DNA from: Cladophialophora immunda | Taxonomy: Eukaryota > Ascomycota > Eurotiomycetes > Chaetothyriales > Herpotrichiellaceae | Direction: 5' to 3' | Length of the DNA stretch: 64,000 nt | Assembly: GCF_000835495.1 (NCBI RefSeq) | Contig: NW_015622542.1 | Span: 2,688,485-2,752,484, forward strand | In this document: piece after piece, positions 31,496-41,251 of the stretch | Layout of the letters: every line of letters begins with the position of its first letter | How positions within the stretch are numbered: position 1 is the first letter of the stretch | Notes under the pieces: generated by a model | Database searches by the model: none | What the model was told of the DNA's origin: nothing | The model's input: the letters and a program-made list of their open reading frames with translations, nothing else | Program-made: the position numbers and the translations under genes

Positions 31496-33406
31496 ATGGG
31501 CGACCCAGGACCAGCTTCAACTCCTACCACGCGACCTTGTCGGATCGCCAATTGCTCCGGAGCACGCGGCGATCCAGGATACCAGATGCTGCGCCAGGCC
31601 ACTTATGGACCTGTCGACTTCATCACTGGCGACTACCTTGCGGAGATGAACCTGGCTGAAAATGCCCAGAAGATGGCGGCTGGCAAACATGACGGCTGGG
31701 AGCCGACTGCCTGGGATGGCCTTGAGCAGACGCTGGATGTCATCAAAGAAAAAGGAATCCGCATCATCATCAATGGTGGAGCGCTCAACCCAAAAGGGCT
31801 GGCGAAGAAGGCCCAGAAATTGGTCAGTGACCGAGGCCTGGACCTGAAGGTCGCATATGTGTATGGCGATGACCTGATGGAAGAAGTCAAGAGCAGCCTT
31901 GAGAAGACAGGGAAACTGCCACAGCACTTGGACGGAGAGAATGAGAAAGTCTCGCTGGCAGAACATGCCACAGACTTACTGGACACCAAGGGGAAGCCAA
32001 TCGTGAGTGCAAACGCATATCTTGGTGCACGAGCCATCGTCAAAGGTCTCGAGCTGGGTGCCGATGTCATTATCTGCGGCCGAGTGGCAGACGCATCCCC
32101 AGTTATCGGAGCAGCCTGGTACTGGCACAAGTGGTCGGACACAGATTACGACCGCCTGGCTGGAGCATTGGTGGCGGGACATCTGATCGAGTGCTCGGCG
32201 TATGCGACGGGGTCGAACTTTTCGGGATTCGACGAATATCCCTTGGAGACTTTCGTGGACCTGTCCTTCGGCATTGCAGAGATTGCAGACGATGGGACCT
32301 CGATCATCACCAAGCACGACGGGACTAATGGCCTCGTCAACGAGGACAATGTCAAGTGTCAGTTCTTGTATGAGCTTCAGGGCGGCACATACCTCAACTC
32401 AGATGTCTCTGCCGACACGACGGACATCAAGATCAACCAAGTCGGCAAGAATCGAGTCAAGTTGTCCAACATCAGAGGATACCCACCGCCTCCAACCACC
32501 AAGCTGGCCATCTTTTACCACGGAGGTTATGAGGCGCAGCTGCTCACCAATGCCACAGGATATGCAACCGCTGAGAAGTGGAAGCTATTCGAGACACAGA
32601 TGCGGCATGCTCTCAAGCAGAAGGGTCTCATCGACCAGTATCAACTGCTGGATTTCCAGATCCTGGGCACTCCGGAAGCGAACCCGAAGTCCCAATTCTC
32701 CAGCACAACCTACTGCCGGCTGTTCGTCCAAGCTGACACAGAAGCCGCAATATATGGGTTGGTGAAGGCGTGGAGCGAGATCGCGATGCAGCATTTCTCG
32801 GGTTTCCATCTGTCTCTGGACTACAGAACCGCGCTTCCGAGATCGTACCTTGCCTTCTATCCGGCTCTGTACCCTCAGAACGACCTCAAAGAGGGAGTAG
32901 CGATCCTATCCGCGGATGGAGAAGATGCCCAGACTGCAGATGCCGGCCATCCTCCCCAGTACCAAAAGCTAGCGCCACGAGAGAACTACGAGACCGCACA
33001 TCCAGTCGACTTGGCTTCCTTTGGACCCACGCGTAAAGCGCGCCTTGGAGACGTCGCCCTTGCCCGCTCAGGAGATAAGGGAGCGAACATCAACTTCGGC
33101 ATCTTCGTCCGTCGTGCCGAACACTATCCGTGGCTTCAGACCTTCATGACTCGGTCGAAGCTGCAAGAGCTCATGGGCGACGACTGGCAGGATGATTTCT
33201 TCATCGAGAGGATGGAGTTCCCCAACCTTTGGGCGGTGCATTTTGTCATTTACGGACCCTTGGGCCGAGGCGTGAGCAGCTGTCGCTTGCTGGACGCGCT
33301 GGGCAAGGGGTTTGCGGATTACATTCGAGATAAGGTGGTGGATGTCCCGGAAAAGATTTTGGCAGACGTGGATGCCGTGAAGAAGGAAAGGAGGGCCATG
33401 TTGTGA
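31496..33406 (+). CDS. AtuA (DUF1446) family protein
   Basis: A single exon; the first true ATG at 31496 has good context (GCCAAGATGG) and gives 636 residues. The N-terminal domain (about 18-480) shows the AtuA hallmarks. These are RIANCSGARGDPGYQM, DFITGDYLAEMNL, IIINGGALNPKGLA, GKPIVSANAYLGARAIVKGL and ADVIICGRVADASPVIGAA. The C-terminal AtuA-like domain (about 528-632) includes LGDVALARSGDKGANINFGI. The bacterial homologue belongs to the acyclic terpene utilisation operon (citronellol and geraniol catabolism), where its reaction is not settled. In fungi the fused two-domain form often lies beside acyl-CoA enzymes, as here. I infer a role in breakdown of a branched-chain acyl-CoA. Confidence 0.88.
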   Translation: MGDPGPASTPTTRPCRIANCSGARGDPGYQMLRQATYGPVDFITGDYLAEMNLAENAQKMAAGKHDGWEPTAWDGLEQTLDVIKEKGIRIIINGGALNPKGLAKKAQKLVSDRGLDLKVAYVYGDDLMEEVKSSLEKTGKLPQHLDGENEKVSLAEHATDLLDTKGKPIVSANAYLGARAIVKGLELGADVIICGRVADASPVIGAAWYWHKWSDTDYDRLAGALVAGHLIECSAYATGSNFSGFDEYPLETFVDLSFGIAEIADDGTSIITKHDGTNGLVNEDNVKCQFLYELQGGTYLNSDVSADTTDIKINQVGKNRVKLSNIRGYPPPPTTKLAIFYHGGYEAQLLTNATGYATAEKWKLFETQMRHALKQKGLIDQYQLLDFQILGTPEANPKSQFSSTTYCRLFVQADTEAAIYGLVKAWSEIAMQHFSGFHLSLDYRTALPRSYLAFYPALYPQNDLKEGVAILSADGEDAQTADAGHPPQYQKLAPRENYETAHPVDLASFGPTRKARLGDVALARSGDKGANINFGIFVRRAEHYPWLQTFMTRSKLQELMGDDWQDDFFIERMEFPNLWAVHFVIYGPLGRGVSSCRLLDALGKGFADYIRDKVVDVPEKILADVDAVKKERRAML

Positions 33407-34426
33407 GTTATGATGGCGGCATATCTTTTGTGCGACTCCACAAGGCAGTTCGCAATCTGTAGGGAAAACCCCCCTGTTGTCGATATTGTCTCCTTCATCG
33501 GGCTAAATTCCGATCCTGGTGGGGCTGTATTTGGCGGCCTGTCAATATCTCTCATTGATGCCTAGGTAGCCACGTAGCTTCTGCCTCTGAGGCCGCAGGA
33601 GCATGTGCATTTTGATTCAGCCGAAGATCGCGGACGATCTTGGTCGGACAGCGAGGCTGTGGTTGCAAGACGTGACCCACCGGAGCAAAATTTTTCCGAG
33701 CGCAAAATTTTAGGCCGAGGTTCACGAGGCTGTCGCCACGTTGTTTTATGTCAGTGGCGCCATTATCGACGGTCCAAGCGAGAAGCCCCATTGCTGTCCT
33801 GTTCGAGAAGATTTGAATTGTCGTATGTCGTATTTTCGAGATCAGCTTTGTCATGCCCATGAGAAGCTTCAACTACTCAATGGCTCTGGCGGCCGAGAGT
33901 TTCCCACCACCAGGCAGGTCGAGCTGAAACCAAACCAGCCTTGTAAGCCTGTCATACATATCTTCTATTTCTCTTTATCAACTGTGCAACGTCGAGAGTC
34001 TTGACAGATAAGGCCTCGGCTCAATTGTTCCGAGATGCGCCATCCCTTAAAATTTTGACTCTTGAGGCGTTATGTGCATCTCCCGGGGAGAATGTCTTTA
34101 TTGGGGCCGACGCCCGGCCTCTGCCAAGTTACCCAGCGGCGACACCGACGTTATCCAAGGTAGATGCATCTTCGATACGGCCTTTACAGCTCCACGTTGC
34201 GCCGCTGGTTGAGAGCATCCAAGATTTGGCTGTGGAGTCGGATCGAAGGTTGAAGTGGCTTCCACCAGTTAGGTGCTCTTCGGATATGGCTCTCTGCCAT
34301 GGGTGATGCAATCATGTCTCATGGACCCCCTATGCGTTTGGATCTTCTCAAAATGCACAAAACTGCGCCTGCCGCCCTCGATGGGCACCATGTTTTGCTC
34401 GTTCAAGGACGCCATCCCCCCCTACG
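33407..34426. other. Intergenic region upstream of the MFS gene
   Basis: Contains an imperfect direct repeat, GCAAAATTTTTCCGAG (33685-33700) and GCAAAATTTTAGGCCGAG (33702-33719). No gene is supported. Confidence 0.4.
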
Positions 34427-36405
34427 ATGCACATGATGGCTGAGAAACGCAACCATGAAGATTCTACGCCTCAGACAATGTCATTGTTCCGCCTTGTAGC
34501 TGATCAAGCTCGGGTCACGCAGGAAGTCTTGCATTATCCATATCCCGGATCAGGCACTGAGGAGGATCCCTATCTCGTCAGTTACATACCCAATGATCCG
34601 GGCAATCCATTCAACTGGTCGGAAGGCAGGCGATGGACTACTAGCCTGATCGTGGCGACTGAAGTGTTAGCGACGGCTTTTGCATCGAGTGCGTTCAGTG
34701 GTATGTCCATGACCTCCGAGCGATATCTCTGGACGGGATCACTCTTACTGATTGTCATCCAGGAACCTTACGCGAGCTCATCGTCGACCTAGGCGCCAGC
34801 ACAGAATTGATAACTGCCGGCATCTCCCTCTTCGTTCTCGGTTTCGCAGTCGGGCCACTCTTATGGGCACCCTTGTCGGAGCTTTATGGCAGGCAGATAA
34901 TCTACATCATCAGCTTCGGTGGCTTCACGGCCTTCTGTGCCGGCTGTGCCGGTGCCAATAATATCGGAACTCTCCTCGTCCTGCGCTTCTTCGCCGGAGC
35001 CTTTGGTTCGTCCCCGTTCACCAATGCCGGCGGCGTCATCGCAGATGTCTTTCCGGCGTCAGAGAGAGGGTTGGCCATGGGTATCTTTGCCCTGGCGCCC
35101 TCGATGGGGCCTACGCTGGGACCCTTCTGCTCAGGCTTTCTCGCCGAGAACCAAGGATGGCGATGGGTGATGGGTCTCTTGACCATCTTTGCCGGAGTTA
35201 TGTGGATTCTCGGGGCTGTCTTCGTGCCCGAGACCTACGCGCCGGTCATCTTGCGGAAGAGGGTTGCTAAGCTATCAAGAATGACCGGCAAGGTGTACAT
35301 GTTAGAGGCAGACAAAGGGAAAGGGGCTCCATCACTGAGTTCTCTTCTGCCGACTGCGCTCATTCGACCGTGGATTCTGCTATTCAAGGAACCGATTGTT
35401 CTCTTACTGTCGCTCTATATTGCCATCGTCTACGGTACGCCACTTGTCTGCCTGTTTGTGAGTCAAACCTTGCTGACGATTCCAGGCACACTGTATCTCC
35501 TGTTCGGTGCTTATCCGATTGTATTTCAAGAAGTCCGCGGGTGGTCAGAAGGCGTTGGTGGCCTCCCATTCCTCGGCGTCGCCGTGGGCATGGTTGCCGG
35601 GATTGTCTTCGCCAGCTGGACGAATAAATGGTACACTGACGAGGCTGCGGAAAACGGCGGCGTCGCTCCAGCAGAGGCTCGATTACCGCCGGCGATGTAC
35701 GGGGCCGTTGCGATCCCCATTGGATTGTTCTGGTTTGCCTGGACCAACTACGCGTCTATTCATTGGATCTCGCCCGTCATGGCCGGGGTGCCATTCGGCT
35801 ATGGATTCACGGTAATCTTCCTGGCCGTCACCAACTACCTGATCGACGCATACACCATCTTCGCAGCATCCGTTTTGGCAGCGAACACCGTCCTACGATC
35901 TCTCTTCGGTGCGGCTTTCCCTCTTTTTACGCCAGACATGTTCGATGCCCTGGGTATTCATTGGGCGAGCTCGATCCCCGCATTCCTGGCACTGGCGTGC
36001 GTTCCATTCCCGTTCATCTTCCGGAAGTATGGAGCCAGAATCCGCAGCCGTTGCGTGTATGCCGCCCAGGCCGAAGCCATCATGACCGAACTCCGCGCAA
36101 AGGCCGCCCGAGCCAACGAGGCCCTCGAGTCCGAAGAGGAATCCATTCGGAGATCGAGCAGGACCGATTCGGAGTCGGGGCAAGACCTTGCCGCTTCCGA
36201 GGCGAAATTCGAGCCGATCAAGACCAGGAAATCGTTTGCGTCCGAGGTGGGGTCGTTGACGAGGGTCAGGTCCAAGACCGGCAGCGTCAGCGAGGCTGCC
36301 AACTACAACGCCAGCCCATTCGATATCGACCGGGTGAACACGTCAACCTCCTTGGCCGGACTTGATCTGACGAGGACAAGGACGAATCGCTCTGCCAATC
36401 AATGA
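34427..36405 (+). CDS. MFS transporter, DHA1-like
   Basis: Three exons, 34427-34700, 34763-35434 and 35486-36405, 621 residues. The first intron is 62 nt. The second is only 51 nt (GTACGC..CCAG, branch CTGAC) and would read through in frame if kept; removing it restores the helix LYIAIVYGTLYLLFGAYPIV. Twelve hydrophobic segments are visible. The loop 2-3 motif is APLSELYGRQ (G-x-L-x-D-x-x-G-R-(R/K) variant), and helix 5 has APSMGPTLGPFCSGFL, the antiporter-type motif C region of DHA1 drug/H+ antiporters. A long Ser-rich cytosolic tail follows (about 500-621). It likely moves the substrate or product of cluster A across the plasma membrane; polyamine or drug export is an alternative. Confidence 0.88.
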
Positions 36406-38830
36406 GACTTTTAAAATTGGTGTCAATGGATAGTTGGCGGGGTTTTTGCATTTCAGATCATGGGTAGCGGCGTAGCGCAGGTCGATCTACGACCACTATA
36501 GAGTGTACTTCACCTTGTAATGAATAATCTATCTAATTCCACGACACAAGGTTGTATTGCGCCCGCCCGAGATGCATCACGTCCAAGTAGCTTAGTCAAA
36601 CAGAACTTCGTGGTTGAAGAAGGGGATGGTGTGGTCCGCCCCCGTACCGAGAGCATTGGGAATGGTAGTCTGACCGATACTAATGCATAGCGAGGCGTTA
36701 CTACTGCATCTCACCCGTCACCGATCACTGACTGTTGCTAAGAGAACGAGATTAGCTTAGCGCTCAAGGACATGACGGTGGTAAAGAATCATCGTATCGT
36801 CCGGTCATTGTAAATGCCTCGAGAGGGCGCATCGTCCGCTCGGATTGCTCATACTACTCACAGCATCAATCATCTGGTTCTGTCGACTCGCTCGATTCCA
36901 CAAATGAGTCCTCCCACTAGGCATGTGACTATGCAAAGCATCGGCTGGAAGGTATTGCTAGTGACATTGCTGTTCCGAGTATGGACATTGGCGTGGGCAT
37001 GCACAGGTACGCGAGCGTCAGAGGACGGTCCAGGTCCTGAAGACGATACAAAAAGGGTTTTGGAATAGCCAGATGATGAGACAGCCTCAGTGGCAATCCA
37101 CTCCCCGATCTAGCCTGCAAGCCTGGATGGCATGGCACCGAGCCGTTCATTTCCCTGGCTCACGGACTCTAGCTGCTAGAGAACCCAGAGCCCGTTCAAT
37201 GAGCTTTCAAGAGTGCCCACCCAACGCCAGCTCGCATTTGTGACTGTCACGATGTCAAAGGAAGCCATGGTACTTGCGGAAATACATGGGTTTCGTGGCT
37301 CAGACAGATTCGTCGTCTTCAGGGTTTACGAGCAAAAGTGCCGTTTCTATGCTCTTACCCGGCCAAAGCAATGTCCATACCAAGGCAATGTCAGCCGACG
37401 CAGCAGCTGGGATGGTCGACTCCAGTAATACTCTATTGGTATGACCGAGCACATGCCTTTTTGGGATTGTCAGTCCTAGTTGTCCTCGAACGCCCCGGTT
37501 TGCTTACGATGGCCGGGAAGGCACCTCGTCATAGAGGTATCAATCCTGTTCCTGTGCTCCGGTCCTTGAGAACTTCACTCGAAGGTGCCCAAGTGCTAAA
37601 CGTATACATTACGATTCTCCTTTGGGAGAAGATTCTACCCAAAATTACACCCTACAGGCTTGTTTTGGAGACCATTGGACACTCACTATGCGGGTCGGTC
37701 GTATGATCAGGTACTGTTCTCAGTCCTGTCTTCTCATGCATCACCCGTGTATTGTTCTGGCTCGCTTACGAGGTCATCCAACGCCTAGTCTAGACGAAAG
37801 CCTCAAAAAAAAGAGCAAAAGTTGTTACTGAGTTGCCTGCTGTTGTCGAGGTTTGCGAAGTTAGCTTCCCGCCCTCCTTCGTCGAACAGCCATTTAAGTC
37901 GTCGGCAATTTGTTCCGCTCAGCTCCTGTCCATGTATGCATATTCCTAGTTTTCCACCCTCATGTGGTCGAGGCATACATTTGAGATCGTAAATATGGGG
38001 CTGAGAAGACGAGAGTGGGCTGGGAGAGGTCTGCACCATGCATCTCGACCATGGAACAGGACGAATAGGGACTGTCCTGAGGCGAACAGTGCTGGATCCC
38101 TTCTTCGATCTCGAGGCTTTCGAGCTTACAGACTCTCATTTCCCCGGCCGAAGTGGTAGGTAGGCTCCACTTCCATCTGCGTTGTGCAGGTTTACTGCAG
38201 TCTGCTGTCGTGGGCTGAGCCAATGAGCTCACGGGAGAATGACATTGTGCAGCCGATCAGGTTGCCCGTCCCCGCAAAAGGACGGCATGTCTTGGGTAAC
38301 AATGCGTCGGTCCATCTGAGACAATGAGCCCCAAGACTTTCATCTCTAAAGCACCACGGGTTGCGGTTACATAAGAGCTGAAAGGAAGACTGGCGGAGAT
38401 GATGCCGACTAGACGATATTACTGGCCTGACGAGGACTTGTCAAGGCTGTGGCGTCCAGAACTCGCTGACCTCCTCCTGCTGCAACATACGTTCTGGTCG
38501 AAGGTTCTATTAGGATTGGCTGAACAACAGTGTTCAGCTCGAGAATAGAGCCAGATCTCTCTCGCTTGAAAATATCGGGTGACGGAAAGGCACTGGGAAA
38601 GGAGGGGAAGAAACGTCGGGAAGAGCTGTCCAAAGGATTCGAGGAGTTCTAGGTCTGGCTGGGGGCTCACTTCATGGGTATTTATATCAGCTGGCTCCCC
38701 CGCCTCGAACCTGGATACATTGAACAACTCTCATTCTTTCTTACTCATATTCAGGACGTCGTGAAGTCTTGACCACATCTCCAGGTATAGCAAGTCTCAC
38801 AAGACCAATTAAACCAACAAGACCACCACC
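36406..38830. other. Long intergenic region with the secreted-protein promoter at its right
   Basis: A short frame near 36931-37068 begins with a signal-like hydrophobic stretch but is only 45 residues. The right end has a TATA-like box at 38679 for the next gene. Otherwise nothing is supported. Confidence 0.4.
38679..38687 (+). promoter_or_regulatory. TATA-like box of the small secreted protein gene
   Basis: TATTTATAT, about 150 bp before the ATG at 38831, followed by a pyrimidine-rich stretch (about 38728-38750). Confidence 0.5.
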
Positions 38831-39209
38831 ATGAAGTTCAACCTAGCAGCCGCCGGCATCCTTTTCCTCGGCCTCACCACCGCTTTGCCTGGTCTCTCTG
38901 ACCTTCAGGGTAAGTCTGTCCGTCCTAGCTGGGTGTTATTGAAGTTGCGAACCCTCGAGTGACTCACGTCCTTCAGGCCGTGGCGGCGGCTTTGACTGCT
39001 CGACCTGCAAGACGTCGTCGGACTGCGGGCACCACGGGGAGTGTTCATGGTCCCAGCCTCCGTGCCAGTGCCAGCCCTCGGCCAACTCTCCTCCGGGCAA
39101 CGAATGCACGAATGCCCACCGATTGAACAACCAAGCCAACTGCCTCAACCCGCCGGCGTTGCAGTGCGAGTGGAAGTGCCCAGACGGCCACTGCGAGGCT
39201 AAGAAATAG
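38831..39209 (+). CDS. Small secreted cysteine-rich protein
   Basis: Two exons, 38831-38909 and 38977-39209, 103 residues. The 67-nt intron (GTAAGT..TCAG) splits a Gly codon just after the signal peptide; neither exon is long enough to stand out as an open frame. The signal peptide is MKFNLAAAGILFLGLTTALP (residues 1-20). The mature part has 11 Cys in 76 residues, spaced CSTC, CGHHGEC, CQC, C, C, C, CEWKC, C. Net charge is near neutral with many Pro, Asn and His. There is no transmembrane or GPI signal. Size, Cys content and secretion fit an effector-like, antimicrobial or cell-surface-binding protein. The odd number of Cys hints at a dimer or one free thiol. Kozak context CACCATGA is good. 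Confidence 0.75.
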
Positions 39210-39964
39210 AGAACCCTGAGGGAAACCGAACATTGCTCCCTAGGTTGGCCAGAAAACAACATTTGTGATCTCGTAGGTTTGCCCACTCAGTGTCTCTGGG
39301 TATCGAATCTATCTAAGCCAATGAAGAGAGGGGCGGGGTGGCTGCAGAACACAGGGGCGGGCCATAACAGCCTGCTCCTGCGCGAGTAAATGTAGCCCGG
39401 GATGGGGCTCCTACCTTTCACTCCTTTGAAGGAATCTGTGTGCTATAGGTTAGCTCACAAAAAGTAAATACTCTCCTTAATGCAAGAACAACGTTCATGA
39501 CGGGGTTGCACAAGCAGGACAGAAATGATGTCGATGATCTAACTTCCAACCCTCTAGTCGGATGGTCGGGCCATCCTCGAGAACAAGGCTGAGAAAAAGA
39601 CCATGTTGTGGGGGCGATTGCCTGAAACGGTAACGCGTCATCTGTCACTAACCCTGTTCGGCCGAGGTCTTTTTACTCGCCCCATCCGAAAGCTCCCTCC
39701 AGAAGACCATACCATGTATAATTATCGAGGAATTCCTCCAGAGAGACATAAGGAATGGAAAAAGGACCTCGTATCACCCATACAGCCAGTACCCCCTGGA
39801 TAAATTAGTTTTCAAGTAGTAATACAAGATTTCCCGAGACAGCCACGTGTTGTTACCCGCCCTCCTCGTGCGTTGTAAAGCAACAAAATCCAGATTTGTC
39901 CAGACAAAAGTTGAAGTTAACACGCATTTCCAGTATACAAAAGTAACATAGCTTATAGACGTGG
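39210..39964. other. Convergent 3' intergenic region
   Basis: Between two secreted-protein genes that end towards each other. Only a lone TCGGCCGA at 39658-39665 stands out; it is not near a start codon. Confidence 0.4.
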
Positions 39965-41251
39965 TTAAGTTGCCACTGGAGCAGGACAGGTGTAAGTGCT
40001 GGCTGCCGAGGCCGGAATCGTGGTGCTGGCGTTGATGCTGGCGTGGACGATCAAGTACAAGCCCGTCGAGCAGTTCGGTAGCGACAGCCCAGGGGTGGTG
40101 AAGCTAGTCACCGCGGAGTCCGTCGAGAGGGCATCGTTGATGTACAAATACTGGCCCGGGGAGCATTTCGAGAAGGGCAGACAGCCGAGATCGACATGGA
40201 CCTGGGCCAGGGAGTAGCTTCCGGTCAGCGTATAGGTCACGTAGACCTGCCCATTGACCAGGACGGCCGACCACGTCCCTACGGTGGTTGCTTTCGAGAT
40301 GTCGTTTTGGCCCGCGCCGACGTAGAGTGGGCCGCCGATTCCAGCGATGAGTTGGCTGATCGTGGGTGTCTCGTACCAGCCCCAACGGTTGCAGGTGTTT
40401 GGTAGAGGTGACATAGAGTTTAGGGCCTGGGATTTGGGATTGCTCGCGGAGTAGCCAAATGTGGTCCCAAAGGAGCAGTATTCTTTCACTGGCGGACTCG
40501 ATGGAGTTGTGGTCGGCGCTGGAGGAGTGGTAGTTGTGCTTGTGGTGGTGGTCGTTGTAGTCGTGGTAGTAGTTGTTGAAGGAGTTATAGTGGGGCATTT
40601 TGTGCACCGGTACCCTAGCTCCCAATTGGTGAAGCGGTAGTATGAGCTACATGCTGGATAATCCGTGCAAGACAGTCTGCCTTCGGCTCCAACCGCACCT
40701 GAAGTGCCGGTTAACCAGGCGTTGGTGTACAAATACAAGGTCAGCGCTTGCTGGTCGCCGTAGGGGCACATCCCAGTCAGGACGTCCGGGTTGCTTGTGA
40801 TCTGACTGTAAGGAATGGTGCATTGAACGGTTGAACCATCGGCGGCTATAGCACAGTGCCCATTTCCAGACGTGAATTGAGGACTAGGCGAACCTGTCGG
40901 CGGTTCGAGGCTAAGCGAGATGCCGGTTTCCGTGTATGTGTAGCCCGGGACAGCTTCATAGGTAAAGACCAAGTCGAAACCCACAAAGCTGTAGCAGACT
41001 TGAGACTTGGTGGAACAGAGAGTCTGGTCGCCGACGCACAAGTCCCAGCACTGTGACGGTCGGTAGTTCTCCAGAGGCAAGTTGAAATTGTTGTTGTCGG
41101 GTATTGGGACTCCCGAAAGGGAAGCATCACATACACTCTGATCCCACCTCTTGTGTGACGTGAAGGATTTGTGCACTGGTATGATCCCTGCAATAGCCGT
41201 CATGGCCATTGAGGCCATGGCGAGGACTGGAAATCGAGATTGGAAGAACAT
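39965..41251 (-). CDS. Secreted two-domain protein with poly-Thr linker
   Basis: A single exon of 428 residues. A signal peptide is visible (residues 1-22, VLAMASMAMTAIAG), with a KR site at 33-34 that a Kex2-like protease could cut. The first domain (about 37-223) has Cys residues in pattern (QCWDLCVGDQTLC, HCAIAADGSTVQC, CTDYPAC, RCTKC). A linker of about 30 residues follows, almost only Thr with Ser and Pro, a likely O-mannosylated stalk. The second domain (about 258-428) starts EYCSFGTTFGYSA and has WSAVLVNGQVYVTYTLTGSY, a beta-rich stretch. The layout resembles fungal wall or carbohydrate-binding secreted proteins, but I recognise no known CBM or catalytic motif. There is no GPI signal. 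Confidence 0.75.
   Translation of the reverse strand: MFFQSRFPVLAMASMAMTAIAGIIPVHKSFTSHKRWDQSVCDASLSGVPIPDNNNFNLPLENYRPSQCWDLCVGDQTLCSTKSQVCYSFVGFDLVFTYEAVPGYTYTETGISLSLEPPTGSPSPQFTSGNGHCAIAADGSTVQCTIPYSQITSNPDVLTGMCPYGDQQALTLYLYTNAWLTGTSGAVGAEGRLSCTDYPACSSYYRFTNWELGYRCTKCPTITPSTTTTTTTTTTTTSTTTTPPAPTTTPSSPPVKEYCSFGTTFGYSASNPKSQALNSMSPLPNTCNRWGWYETPTISQLIAGIGGPLYVGAGQNDISKATTVGTWSAVLVNGQVYVTYTLTGSYSLAQVHVDLGCLPFSKCSPGQYLYINDALSTDSAVTSFTTPGLSLPNCSTGLYLIVHASINASTTIPASAASTYTCPAPVAT

Noticed and set aside
36931..37068. 45-residue frame with a signal-like hydrophobic start (MQSIGWKVLLVTLLF)
   Set aside because: Too short, no Cys-rich mature part, no intron or promoter support.
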